The translations under genes and the position numbers were made by a program. 64,000 nucleotides of DNA from VRUE01 sp047519745 (GTDB lineage Bacteria; Actinomycetota; Thermoleophilia; Solirubrobacterales; 70-9), in contig JAPVSJ010000009.1 of assembly GCA_047519745.1 (NCBI GenBank), forward strand, positions 1-64,000. Reading direction: 5' to 3'. Every line of letters starts with the position of its first letter. The stretch's first letter is position 1. Under the pieces are notes generated by a model. It ran no database searches, was not told the origin of the DNA, and saw only the letters and a program-made list of their open reading frames with translations. This document shows positions 15,564-23,817 of the stretch, piece by piece.

Positions 15564-16112
15564 TCAGCCGACGGGCTCGCCGTCGCGGGAGCGACCGGGA
15601 CGGGGAAGCCCGAGCCCCAACTGTCCGCCCTCCCCCGCCCTCGCGTTCCATTGCCTGGCCGAGCCGTCGAGCTGCTCGACCTCGCTGCCCTTGTCGAGCT
15701 GGAAGACCGCGCGCAGCTCGTCGCCCAGGTCGACTCCCCACTGGTACCAGCAGAGCTCCCAGGCGACGGTGATCCGCACCTCGCTCGGCGAGCCGGCGGC
15801 AGAGCCGATCGACACCTGCGGTTGTCCCAGGGTCCGCATCAGGCCCGCCACTGTCCGCGCGGCGTCGCTTGCATTGAATCGGCCAACCGCCCGCTCGAGC
15901 CGTCCCATCGGCGACTCGGTCCGCTCCGGCTCCGGGCGCCGGCCCACATTTGCGCCGGGCGCCGCGGGGTCGACCCAGCCGAGCTGCTCGGCGCGCGGGC
16001 GGCAGAGGTCGCAGACCAGCCGCGGGCCGTCCTTCGGGCTCATGTAGCTGCGCGTGCGCTCGCCGGGCAGAATCGTGCGACCGCAGACCGCGCAGGTCTC
16101 GTCAGGACTCAC
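15564..16112 (-). CDS. Conserved hypothetical protein with a CxxC...CxxC zinc-binding N-terminus
   Basis: A 182-residue protein. Residues ~7-40 contain CAVCGRTIL and LVCDLCRPRAEQ, a probable zinc ribbon. A proline-rich linker follows, then a C-terminal domain with ITVAWELCWYQWGVDLGDEL. I do not recognise the family beyond the CXXC pairs. It sits 5 bp upstream of the RNase H-like gene, within a minus-strand run that begins at the sigma factor. Confidence 0.6.
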   Translation of the reverse strand: MSPDETCAVCGRTILPGERTRSYMSPKDGPRLVCDLCRPRAEQLGWVDPAAPGANVGRRPEPERTESPMGRLERAVGRFNASDAARTVAGLMRTLGQPQVSIGSAAGSPSEVRITVAWELCWYQWGVDLGDELRAVFQLDKGSEVEQLDGSARQWNARAGEGGQLGLGLPRPGRSRDGEPVG

Positions 16113-16154
16113 CCGCTCAAATTACCAGCGGCCGCAGCAAAGGTCGCTGGATCG

Positions 16155-16928
16155 TCAGACCTCTTGCAAGGAACCTTTGAGTCGCATGACCGCCTTGGTG
16201 TGCAGCTGGGAGACGCGTGACTCGGTGACGCCGAGGACCTCGCCGATCTCACGCAGGGTCAGGTTCTCGTAGTAGTAGAGGGCGACGACGAGCTGCTCGC
16301 GCTCCGGCAGCCCGGCGATCGACTCGGTCAGTCGGTCCTTGATCTCGCTGCCGGCGAGCGCTTCCTGCGGGTCCTCGGCACGCGGGTCGGAGATCGTGTC
16401 GAGCAGCGAGACGGAGTCGCCGGAGGAGTCGGAGATCGTCCAGAGCTCGTCCAGCGCATAGACGGAGGAGTTGGCGATCTCGAGCAGCGCGGTCTGCAGC
16501 TCCTCCTCGGTCAGCCCCACCTTGGCGGCCAGCTCCGCCTCGGTCGGCGCCCGCTGCAGCTCGTGCTCGAGCTTGGTCTGCGCAGCCTCGATTTCCCGCG
16601 CCCGCGAGCGGACCGAACGTGGTACCCAGTCGAGCGAGCGCAGCTCGTCGATGATCGCACCGCGGATGCGCGTCATCGCGAAGGTCTCGAACTTGATCCC
16701 CCGCTCGGGCTCGAAGCGCTCGATCGCGCCGATCAGGCCCATCAGGCCGTAGGAGATCAGGTCGGCGTCGTCGACGTGCGAGGGCAGCCCGGCGCCGAGC
16801 CGACCGGCGACGAACTTGACCAGTGGCGAGTAGGCGACCACCAGACGCTCCCGCGCGGTGCGGTCGCCGTCGTCCTTGTAGCGACGCCAAAGGTCGCGCA
16901 GCTCCACCTCTTTTACGCCGGTTTCCAT
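16155..16928 (-). CDS. RNA polymerase sigma factor of the FliA/WhiG family
   Basis: A 257-residue group-3 sigma factor. Region 2 contains SYGLMGLIGAIERFEPERG and KFETFAMTRIRGAIID, region 3 contains RSRAREIEAAQTKLEHEL, and region 4 contains the HTH LREIGEVLGVTESRVSQLHT. Length and motifs match FliA/WhiG, which direct flagellar genes in many bacteria and sporulation genes in streptomycetes. There are no flagellar genes nearby, so the regulon is open. It lies between the Xer-type recombinase upstream and the zinc-motif gene downstream, as WhiG does near xer genes in other actinobacteria. Confidence 0.9.
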   Translation of the reverse strand: METGVKEVELRDLWRRYKDDGDRTARERLVVAYSPLVKFVAGRLGAGLPSHVDDADLISYGLMGLIGAIERFEPERGIKFETFAMTRIRGAIIDELRSLDWVPRSVRSRAREIEAAQTKLEHELQRAPTEAELAAKVGLTEEELQTALLEIANSSVYALDELWTISDSSGDSVSLLDTISDPRAEDPQEALAGSEIKDRLTESIAGLPEREQLVVALYYYENLTLREIGEVLGVTESRVSQLHTKAVMRLKGSLQEV

Positions 16929-16971
16929 GGACTTTGCTCGATTCTATGGCCGCCGGGGCAACATTTGGGGT

Positions 16972-17859
16972 TCAAGCGCGGGGATGGGTGGCAGCGTACG
17001 CCTCTCGTAGGCGTGCGGCGTCGACCCGAGTGTAGACCTGCGTGGTCGAAATCGAGGCGTGGCCGAGCAGCTCCTGAATCGTGCGCAGGTCGGCTCCGCC
17101 TTCCAGCAGGTGGGTGGCAAAGCTGTGTCGCAACGAGTGCGGCGAGACGCCGGCGGCGAGCGCGGCCTCGCGCACCCAGAGAGACAGACGGCGGGTGACG
17201 TCGGAGTTCGAGAGGCGACGACCGCTCTTGGAGAGAAACAGGGCGGGCTCGCGCGGATCGGTCGAGAGAGCGTGGCGGCCCCGCTCCAGGTAGCGGCGCA
17301 ACGCCCGCTGGGCCGGCTCGCCGACCGGCAGCAGCCGCTCCTTGGAGCCCTTGCCGAGCACGCGCAGCTGCTCGGTCTCGAAGTCGAAGGAGCGCTGGTC
17401 GAGGTTGACGATCTCCTCGCAGCGCAGGCCGCAGGAGTAGGCCAGCTCCAGCATCGCCCGGTCGCGCAGCTCGAGCGAGGTGCGGGCCGGGATCCGCTCC
17501 AGCAGCGAGCGCACCTGCTCGCCATTCAGCACCCGCGGCAGCTTGTCCTCGCGCTTCGGGCTGGAGACGAGGTCGGCCGGGTTCTGCCCGACTCGTTCAG
17601 TGCGGACGAGGAAGTCGAAGATCCCGCGGATAGCGGCGAGCTTGCGCGCCACGGTCGCCGCAGCCGCGCCGGCGGAAGAAAGACCGGCGCCGTATCGCCG
17701 CACATCGCGGTGTCGCACCTCCCCGGGCTCCAACCCCCGCCCCTTCGCCCACTCGACGAACTGACCGAGATCGACGCCGTAGGCCCGTCGCGTGCGCTCA
17801 GCGAGACTTCGCGCCATCAGGTCTCGATCGAAGGCCACCAATGCCTCATCCCAGGTCAT
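16972..17859 (-). CDS. Tyrosine recombinase of the XerC/XerD type
   Basis: A 295-residue Xer-length recombinase. The N-terminal SAM-like core-binding domain contains RRAYGVDLGQFVEWAKG. The catalytic domain has Arg in YSCGLRCEEIVNL, Lys in GKGSKERLLPVG, the HxxR box HSLRHSFATHLLEGGAD, His in LLGHASISTTQVYTRV and the nucleophile Tyr in that last segment. All catalytic residues are present. It probably resolves chromosome dimers with a dif site, though no dif-like site is recognised in this window. It is the only integrase-type gene here and looks chromosomal rather than mobile. Confidence 0.87.
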   Translation of the reverse strand: MTWDEALVAFDRDLMARSLAERTRRAYGVDLGQFVEWAKGRGLEPGEVRHRDVRRYGAGLSSAGAAAATVARKLAAIRGIFDFLVRTERVGQNPADLVSSPKREDKLPRVLNGEQVRSLLERIPARTSLELRDRAMLELAYSCGLRCEEIVNLDQRSFDFETEQLRVLGKGSKERLLPVGEPAQRALRRYLERGRHALSTDPREPALFLSKSGRRLSNSDVTRRLSLWVREAALAAGVSPHSLRHSFATHLLEGGADLRTIQELLGHASISTTQVYTRVDAARLREAYAATHPRA

Positions 17860-17895
17860 TGGATCAGATTCGCCGCGCAGCGCTCCGTGCCTGCG

Positions 17896-18888
17896 CTAAC
17901 CGATGTAGATGGGCGTTCCTACTTCGACGCGGTCGTACAGTTCTTCCACGTCGGGAATCGACATCCGCACGCAGCCGTGGGAAGCGGCGCTGCCGAGCGA
18001 TTCGGTCTCTTCGGTGCCGTGGATGCCGGCGCCTTCGAAGATCCCCATCCAGCGCGCCTTGATCGGGTCTTCGGGGCCGGGTGGGATCACCTGGCCCGCC
18101 AGGCTCCCCGCCCAGGCTGAATCGGGGACGTGCCAGGAGGGATTTTCCTGCTTTTCCTGGATGTGGTACAGGCCTTCCGGGGTTTCCAGCCCTTCCTGGC
18201 CGACCGCGACGGTGTAGGACTTGACCAGCTTCAGGTGTTCCCAGAGGCGCAGGGTGAAGGTCGCGCGGTCGAGCGTCAGGTAGGACGGGTAGCGGGCGGC
18301 GACTTCGCTCTTCGTGACCTCGGGCGGGATCGAGTGCGTGCGCGCGACGATCGTGTGGTCCGCGTCCGCGTTGAGAACCGCCGCGTTCAGTTGCCGCGTC
18401 AGCAGCACGTCGCGGAGCTTGCGCCCGTTTTCGCCGGCGACGACTTCGAGCGAGTCGGCCGTCGGGTCGACGTGCGCGTTGACGGGCGGACGGTCGACCG
18501 CCACAGCCACGTGGCGCACGAAGCGGTTCACCGCTGGCCGCGAGTAGCTGATCCCGGCGGGGAGACTTTCGTCGAGGCTGCCGCCGGTCACGTAACGGAT
18601 CGTCCGTCCGGGCAGGCCGCCTTCGCGGCTCTTCGCCAGCGCTTCTTCGACGGCGCCGTCAATGTCGGCGTGGACCTTGAGCTGCCTGCCCTCCAACTTC
18701 CACCGGTGACCGTCGTAGCCGACGGCGATCGAGTGGCGCAGCGGGGCCAGGAGCCGGCGGCGGACGGCTTGCTCTGCTTCCGCTTCGTCCATGCCGCCGA
18801 CGTCGACGCCGCCGATCGTCACCCCGTCGGCGATCTTGCCGTCCTGCGAGCCGTCGTAGGCAAAGGCGGCGACCGCCAAGACCAGCAA
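17896..18888 (-). CDS. L,D-transpeptidase (YkuD) with N-terminal peptidoglycan-binding-4 domain
   Basis: A membrane-anchored cell-wall enzyme. A hydrophobic N-terminus is followed by a PG_binding_4 region (GVTIGGVDVGGMDEAEAEQA to ~220) and a C-terminal YkuD domain with the catalytic signature HGTEE...SHGCVRMS, Cys nucleophile included. It should form 3-3 crosslinks in peptidoglycan outside the membrane. The canonical start in frame is TTG 18888, which cuts into the hydrophobic helix and has no ribosome site. A better-placed AAGGAG (18920-18925) precedes an ATC codon at 18915, so a non-canonical start is possible. It is divergent from the cyclo-ligase gene. Confidence 0.87.
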   Translation of the reverse strand: MLVLAVAAFAYDGSQDGKIADGVTIGGVDVGGMDEAEAEQAVRRRLLAPLRHSIAVGYDGHRWKLEGRQLKVHADIDGAVEEALAKSREGGLPGRTIRYVTGGSLDESLPAGISYSRPAVNRFVRHVAVAVDRPPVNAHVDPTADSLEVVAGENGRKLRDVLLTRQLNAAVLNADADHTIVARTHSIPPEVTKSEVAARYPSYLTLDRATFTLRLWEHLKLVKSYTVAVGQEGLETPEGLYHIQEKQENPSWHVPDSAWAGSLAGQVIPPGPEDPIKARWMGIFEGAGIHGTEETESLGSAASHGCVRMSIPDVEELYDRVEVGTPIYIG

Positions 18889-18984
18889 GACGAGAACGCC
18901 CGCAGCTGCGGCGATTTTGCTCCTTCGACCGATATTGAAATATTAGGCACACAAGTCGGTCGTTCCGGCGGATATGTTTCGCCA

Positions 18985-19698
18985 ATGGCCGGCAAGGATC
19001 AAATCCGCAAGGAGATCTGGAAGGCGATGGACCGCGAGGGCGTTTCCCGCTTCCCCGGAGCCGAGGGTCGCATCCCCAACTTCGCCGGCGCCCGCCTCGC
19101 CGCCGAGAAGCTCGCCGGCAACCGCCTCTGGAAGCGCGCCCGCGTGATCAAGGCCAACCCCGACTCTCCCCAGACCCACGCCCGGCGCACCGCCCTGGAA
19201 GAAGGCAAGACACTGATCATGGCGGTGCCGCGACTGCGCGACCCGCACCCGTTCCGCGTGCTCGAGCCGAAGCGGCTCTCGAAAGCGGCGATGAAGGAGG
19301 CGGCGACGATCAAGGGCGCGCTCAAGCACGGCCGCGTGGTCGCGCTGGACGAGCTGCCGGAGATCGACTTCGTCCTCACCGGCTCGGTCGCGGTCAACCT
19401 CAGCGGTGCGCGGATCGGCAAGGGCGGCGGCTACAACGACCTCGAGTACGGGATCCTGATCGACGCCGGCAAGATCGACGACCACACGACGATCGCCACG
19501 ACGGTCCACCCGATCCAGATCGTCCGCCGCCACCTGCCGGTGATCTCGCATGACCTTCCCGTCGACTTGATCGCGACGCCCCGTGCCGTGATCGAGGTCG
19601 AGCGCCAGTACGAGCGCCCCCGCGGCATCCTCTGGGACCACCTGCAGCCGCCGCAGATCCGCGAGATACCGATCCTGGAACGGATGGGGTATGCCTGA
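18985..19698 (+). CDS. 5-formyltetrahydrofolate cyclo-ligase family protein
   Basis: A 237-residue member of the 5-FTHF cyclo-ligase fold. It opens with an Arg/Lys-rich helix (DQIRKEIWKAMDREGVSRFP), has the ALEEGKTLIMAVPRLRD strand and the phosphate-binding glycine loop RIGKGGGYNDLEYG. The length exceeds the minimal enzyme by ~40 residues, as in a separate subgroup of this superfamily found in archaea and actinobacteria. A folate role (5-formyl-THF to 5,10-methenyl-THF, ATP-dependent) is therefore probable but not certain. Its stop overlaps the downstream hydrolase start by 8 nt. Confidence 0.75.
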   Translation: MAGKDQIRKEIWKAMDREGVSRFPGAEGRIPNFAGARLAAEKLAGNRLWKRARVIKANPDSPQTHARRTALEEGKTLIMAVPRLRDPHPFRVLEPKRLSKAAMKEAATIKGALKHGRVVALDELPEIDFVLTGSVAVNLSGARIGKGGGYNDLEYGILIDAGKIDDHTTIATTVHPIQIVRRHLPVISHDLPVDLIATPRAVIEVERQYERPRGILWDHLQPPQIREIPILERMGYA

Positions 19699-20608
19699 TT
19701 CCCAGTCGGTGCTGAGCGGCTCGGTCGTCTTCCCGGCCTCCGATTACGGCAACCCCGAGCCGGACTGGCTGAAGGTCGACTGGCGCGAGCACCTGCACCG
19801 CGTCGAGCTTCCCGGCGCCCAGGTCAACTACGCCGAGATCGGCGAGGGCGAGCCGATCCTCTTCGTCCATGGCCTCGGCGGTTGCTGGCGCAACTGGCTC
19901 GAGAACCTGCCCCACTTCGGACGCACCCACCGCGCAATCGCCCTCGACCTGCCCGGCTTCGGCGACAGCCCGATGCCCTCCTGGCAGATCGACATGCCGG
20001 GCTACGGCCGGCTGATCCACGACTTCTGCGAGAAGCTCGGCATCGACCGGGTAGCGGCGCTCGTCGGCAACTCGATGGGCGGCTTCGTCTCAACCGAGGC
20101 CGTGATCGAGCGCCCGTCGCGCTTCGAGAAGCTGGTGCTGGTCTCAGCCGCGGGAATCAGCTTCGCCGAGGCACAGGGTCGGCGCATCGAAGCGTCCGTG
20201 AGCCTGTTCGAAGCCGCGATGGCGTTTCTTGCCGGGCCCCGCCGGGTCTGGCTCAACCGCGCCCGGGGCCGCGAGTTCGCCTTCGGCCGGGTCTTCCGCT
20301 ACCCCAACCGGGTGCGGCCCGAGCTGCTGGCGGAGCAGATGGAGCCGGGCCTGAGAGCGCCTGGCTTCGCCGACGCGATCCGCGCGATCGGCGGCTACGA
20401 CACCCGCCACCGCCTGCCCGAGATCGAGATCCCGACCCTGGTCGTCTGGGGCCTGAAGGACCGCGTGGTCCCGGTCGAGGCGGCGATCGGCTACCACCGC
20501 CTGATCCCGGAGTCGCGGCTGGAGCTGTTCGAGCGCACCGGTCACGTCCCGCAGATGGAGCGCCCGGCGCGCTTCAACCAGCTGCTTGCTGACTTCCTGA
20601 CGGACTAG
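19691..20608 (+). CDS. Alpha/beta-fold hydrolase
   Basis: A 305-residue alpha/beta hydrolase with HGLGGCWRNW (oxyanion), DLPGFGDSPMP, the nucleophile elbow VGNSMGGFVS, acid in WGLKDRVVPVE and His in TGHVPQMERP. It is most similar in motif detail to the hydrolase domain at 1079 (GNSMGG, GHVPQ). It overlaps the cyclo-ligase gene upstream and shares its stop tetranucleotide CTAG with the convergent ilvD. No substrate can be assigned. Confidence 0.85.
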   Translation: MPDSQSVLSGSVVFPASDYGNPEPDWLKVDWREHLHRVELPGAQVNYAEIGEGEPILFVHGLGGCWRNWLENLPHFGRTHRAIALDLPGFGDSPMPSWQIDMPGYGRLIHDFCEKLGIDRVAALVGNSMGGFVSTEAVIERPSRFEKLVLVSAAGISFAEAQGRRIEASVSLFEAAMAFLAGPRRVWLNRARGREFAFGRVFRYPNRVRPELLAEQMEPGLRAPGFADAIRAIGGYDTRHRLPEIEIPTLVVWGLKDRVVPVEAAIGYHRLIPESRLELFERTGHVPQMERPARFNQLLADFLTD

Positions 20609-22299
20609 CTGGTTATCGCGCCCTGGGCGGCGGACGATACGGTCGCCGCGTACTTGGCCATCACGCCGCGCTCGTAGAGTGGCTTGGGCGGTTCATATTC
20701 GGCAACCCGCTTGGCGATCTCCTCGTCGGAAAGCGCCACGTCGAGGCGCCTTGCCTCAATGTCGAGGCTGATCTCGTCGCCCTCGCGAATCGCCGCTATC
20801 GGACCCGCCTTGGCCGCCTCTGGGGCGACGTGGCCGACCATCAATCCGCGAGTGGCACCCGAGAAGCGGCCGTCGGTGAGCAGCGCCACCTCCTCGCCCA
20901 GGCCCTCGCCGACGATCGCCGCAGTGACCTGCAGCATCTCGCGCATGCCGGGGCCCCCGACCGGGCCCTCGTTGCGGATCACGACGATGTCGCCGGGGCG
21001 GATCGCCTGTTCCTTGACGGCGCGGAAGCACTTCTCTTCGGACTCGAAGACGCGGGCCGGGCCGATTTGCTTCTTGCGCTCGGTGCCGGCGAGCTTGACC
21101 ACGGCGCCGTCGGGGGCGAGGTTGCCACGCAGGATCGCCAGGCCGCCTTCCGCCTTGAGCGGATCCGAGAGGGGCCGCACGACTTCCTGCCCGTCCGCCT
21201 CGCTCGCCGCCTCGGCCTCTTCGCCGATCGTGCGCCCGCTGACCGTGATCGCGTCGCCGTGCAGCTTCCCAGCTTCTGCCAGTCGCTTGAGGATCAGCGG
21301 CACGCCGCCGGCACGGTAGAGATCGGTGGCCACGAAGCGTCCACCCGGCTTCAGGTCCGCCAGCAGCGGGGTCTCGCGGGAGATCCGCTCGAAGTCGTCC
21401 ATGCCCAGCTCGATCCCGGCCTCGTGGGCGAGCGCGATCAGGTGCAGGACGACGTTGGTCGAGCCGCCCGAGGCGCAGGCGCAGGCGATCGCGTTCTCCA
21501 GCGAGTCGCGGGTGATCACCTGGCTCGGCTTGAGGTCCTCGACCAGCACCCGCATCACCAGCTCGCCGATCTTCTCGGCCACGGTTCCCTTCTCGTCGTC
21601 TTCGGCCGGCACCATCGCCGAGCCGCCGGGACTGATCCCGAGCGCCTCGAAGGCACAGGCCATCGTGTTCGCCGTGAACTGGCCGCCGCAGGCGCCGGCG
21701 CCAGGGCTGGCCACGCCCTCGAGCTCGTTCAGTTCCTCGTCGCTGAGGTTGCCAGCCGCGTGCGCGCCAACCGCCTCGAAGATGTCGAGGATGGTCACGT
21801 CGCGGCCGTGCCAGCGCCCCGGCGCAATCGAGCCGCCGTAGAGGAGGACGGAGGGCACGTCGAGCCTGGTCAGCGCCATCGCGCAGCCCGGGATCGTCTT
21901 GTCGCAGGCGCAGAGCGCGACGATCGCGTCGAACTGGTAGCCGCGCGCCATCAGCTCGATCGAGTCGGCGATCACCTCGCGGCTGATCAGCGAAGCCTTC
22001 ATCCCCTGGGTGCCCATCGTCACCCCGTCGGAGATCGCCACGGTGTTGAACTCCATCGGCGTCCCGCCGGCGGCGCGCACGCCCTCTTTGACGTGCTCGG
22101 CAAGCCCGCGCAGGTGGAAGTTGCAGGGCATCGCCTCGGTCCAGGTGTTGGCGATGCCGATCGTCGGCCGGCTGAGCGCGTCGTCGTCGAAGCCGATGCC
22201 CTTCATGTAGGCACGCGCGTGGGCACGCTCGGGGCCGTCGAAGACGACGCTGGAGCGGGGACGGGGAAGCTTGGTCGAGGTGGCGCCGTTGGTGCTCAT
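20605..22299 (-). CDS. ilvD: Dihydroxy-acid dehydratase
   Basis: A 564-residue full-length IlvD. It dehydrates 2,3-dihydroxy-isovalerate and 2,3-dihydroxy-3-methylvalerate to the 2-keto acids for valine, leucine and isoleucine. Fe-S cysteines are visible in CACDKTIPGCAMA and GACGGQFTANTMA, and the C-terminal half has TDGRFSGATRGLMVGHV. The ATG at 22299 overlaps the thiD stop in ATGA, so ilvD is co-translated downstream of thiD. Other ilv genes are not in the window. The stop shares CTAG with the convergent hydrolase. Confidence 0.95.
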   Translation of the reverse strand: MSTNGATSTKLPRPRSSVVFDGPERAHARAYMKGIGFDDDALSRPTIGIANTWTEAMPCNFHLRGLAEHVKEGVRAAGGTPMEFNTVAISDGVTMGTQGMKASLISREVIADSIELMARGYQFDAIVALCACDKTIPGCAMALTRLDVPSVLLYGGSIAPGRWHGRDVTILDIFEAVGAHAAGNLSDEELNELEGVASPGAGACGGQFTANTMACAFEALGISPGGSAMVPAEDDEKGTVAEKIGELVMRVLVEDLKPSQVITRDSLENAIACACASGGSTNVVLHLIALAHEAGIELGMDDFERISRETPLLADLKPGGRFVATDLYRAGGVPLILKRLAEAGKLHGDAITVSGRTIGEEAEAASEADGQEVVRPLSDPLKAEGGLAILRGNLAPDGAVVKLAGTERKKQIGPARVFESEEKCFRAVKEQAIRPGDIVVIRNEGPVGGPGMREMLQVTAAIVGEGLGEEVALLTDGRFSGATRGLMVGHVAPEAAKAGPIAAIREGDEISLDIEARRLDVALSDEEIAKRVAEYEPPKPLYERGVMAKYAATVSSAAQGAITS

Positions 22300-23108
22300 G
22301 GCTGAAATGTACTTGTCAGGTCGAAGACGTCGACAGGGCCGGGACCCGCGCCGACATCACGCAGGCCGGCGGCGATCGCCGCCGAGGCGATCTCCCGCGC
22401 TTTACGCGCCGCCTCCAGCGGGGTCTCACCGCGGGCAAGAAAGGCCGTCAGCGCCGAGGCGTGCGTGCACCCCGACCCGTGGGCGGCCCCGTCGGGGTGG
22501 CGCTCGCCTTCGATCGCGGCTGCCTCGGAGCCATCGAAGAAGAGGTCGACCACGCGCTTGCTGTGGCCGCCGGTGACGACGACAGCCTCAGGGCCCAGCG
22601 CCAGCACCTCGCGGGCGAGGTCCTCCTGGGACTCCTGCTCGCCTGCTCCAGTCAGCGCCCGCGCCTCCGGGATGTTCGGCGTGACCACCGTCGCCAGCGG
22701 CAGCAGCCGCTCGACGAGCACGGTCCTCGCCTCGCTGTCGAGCAACACGGCGCCGCTCTCGGCGACCATCACCGGATCGACGACGACCGGGACGTCTCCA
22801 ACCAACTCGAGCGCCTCGACCACCGTCTCAACCGTCTGCGCCGAGCTGAGCATGCCGATCTTGACGACATCGACGCCGATGTCCTCGGCGACAGCCTGGA
22901 TTTGGGCGACGATCATTTCCGGCGCGACGGCCTCCACCGCGATGACGCCGACGGTGTTCTGCGCGGTGATCGCGGTGATCGCGGTCATTCCATGCACTCC
23001 GCAGCGCGCAAACGCCTTCAGGTCGGCCTGGATGCCGGCGCCACCGCCGGAGTCCGAGCCGGCGATCGAGAGGGCGGTCGGTATGCGCCTGCCGTTCACG
23101 TCGGCCAA
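22296..23108 (-). CDS. thiD: Hydroxymethylpyrimidine/phosphomethylpyrimidine kinase
   Basis: A 270-residue ribokinase-fold enzyme phosphorylating HMP and HMP-P in thiamine synthesis. Recognisable blocks are ALSIAGSDSGGGAGIQADLK at the N-terminus, HGMTAITAITAQNT, VVDPVMVAESGAVL and the anion-hole region DGAAHGSGCTHASALTAFLA. Length is normal. It heads a two-gene operon with ilvD. The gap upstream is only 18 bp to the toxin gene, so there is no room for a TPP riboswitch. Confidence 0.93.
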   Translation of the reverse strand: MADVNGRRIPTALSIAGSDSGGGAGIQADLKAFARCGVHGMTAITAITAQNTVGVIAVEAVAPEMIVAQIQAVAEDIGVDVVKIGMLSSAQTVETVVEALELVGDVPVVVDPVMVAESGAVLLDSEARTVLVERLLPLATVVTPNIPEARALTGAGEQESQEDLAREVLALGPEAVVVTGGHSKRVVDLFFDGSEAAAIEGERHPDGAAHGSGCTHASALTAFLARGETPLEAARKAREIASAAIAAGLRDVGAGPGPVDVFDLTSTFQP

Positions 23109-23126
23109 CCTAAGGTCACGCGGTCG

Positions 23127-23519
23127 TCACCAGAGGGTGGCCAGCGGCGCGAAGTCGTGCATTGCGCCGTCGGTGGTGACCAGGGTCAGCTCGTGCTCCA
23201 GCGCGGTCGCGACCAGAAAGCGGTCCGCCGGGTCCTCGGAGGCAAAGCCGTCGAGTGCCTCGCTGCGCATCGCGATGCCGTGGCTCAGAGGCACTGCGCT
23301 CGGCGCGGACCGCCTCAACGCATCCAGGACCCACTCAGATGGGGACGGCCTCAGCTCGAGACGCCCTTTGCGAGCGAGAGCCAGCGCCTCCCAGGTCGAG
23401 ATCGGCGAGAGGAACAGCTCGTTTTCGCGGTCGGCGATCGCCCGCTCGGCGGCCTCGGAGAGCCGATCCGGATCGAGCAGGCGCCAGATCCAGGCATGCG
23501 TGTCGAGCAGGAGGTTCAC
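23127..23519 (-). CDS. VapC-type PIN-domain toxin
   Basis: A ~130-residue PIN-domain ribonuclease of the type II VapC family. The N-terminal Asp lies in LLLDTHAWIWRL, a central Glu in ISTWEALALA, an Asp in DPADRFLVATAL and the last acidic residue in VTTDGAMHDF. GTG at 23519 overlaps the antitoxin TGA (GTGA), giving the expected N-terminus; an ATG further upstream would add residues inside the antitoxin. All catalytic acids are present, so the toxin is probably active. RNA target unknown. Confidence 0.88.
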   Translation of the reverse strand: MNLLLDTHAWIWRLLDPDRLSEAAERAIADRENELFLSPISTWEALALARKGRLELRPSPSEWVLDALRRSAPSAVPLSHGIAMRSEALDGFASEDPADRFLVATALEHELTLVTTDGAMHDFAPLATLW

Positions 23520-23755
23520 TTGCTCAAAGCATCCCACTCGCCCGGTTCGACGGCGGGCGCGACGAGATCCCCGGCGATCTCGCCTCGGTCGCGCATCGCC
23601 CCGAGCCAGTCGTCGCGGCGCTCGGGCTTCACCGGCACCAGCTGAGCCACCGGCTTGCCGCGCTTGGTGACGACGATCGGCTCACCGGAAGCGCCGACCT
23701 CGTCGAGCAGGCGCAGACAGGTCTGCTTGAACTCTCCAGCTGGCACCGTCTTCAC
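23516..23755 (-). CDS. Phd/YefM-type antitoxin (VapB partner)
   Basis: A 79-residue antitoxin. The N-terminal Phd/YefM DNA-binding fold reads TVPAGEFKQTCLRLLDEV and GEPIVVTKRGKPVAQLVPVK. The acidic C-terminus (GEIAGDLVAPAVEPGEWDAL) should wrap the PIN toxin. It is translated just before the toxin with a 4-nt overlap. The upstream region carries a tandem TGGACAT motif and a good promoter match, consistent with autoregulation. Confidence 0.88.
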   Translation of the reverse strand: MKTVPAGEFKQTCLRLLDEVGASGEPIVVTKRGKPVAQLVPVKPERRDDWLGAMRDRGEIAGDLVAPAVEPGEWDALSK

Positions 23756-23770
23756 ACTCTAAACTTACCA

Positions 23771-23817
23771 TGGACATTGGACATGGATATAATAGCCTGC
23801 TTCCGATCAGACTGGAA
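23771..23817 (-). promoter_or_regulatory. Candidate promoter and repeat operator of the VapBC module
   Basis: On the minus strand TTCCAG (23812-23817) and TATTAT (23789-23794) are separated by 17 bp, a reasonable -35/-10 pair. The downstream segment carries TGGACAT twice in tandem (plus-strand 23771-23784) within a larger CCATG...CATGG symmetry. The locally AT-rich stretch contrasts with its surroundings. The -35 box overlaps the 3' end of dprA. Confidence 0.5.

Noticed and set aside
16972..17859. Tyrosine recombinase as a sign of a mobile island
   Set aside because: It has the length and motifs of housekeeping Xer proteins, sits next to the sigma factor as in other actinobacteria, and no attachment-site repeats flank the region.
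20830..22305. A 491-residue plus-strand frame opposite ilvD
   Set aside because: Composition is His/Val/Arg-rich without any family resemblance, and the ilvD frame on the other strand is fully conserved.
23109..23126. TPP riboswitch upstream of thiD
   Set aside because: Only 18 bp separate thiD from the toxin gene, too short for a THI box.
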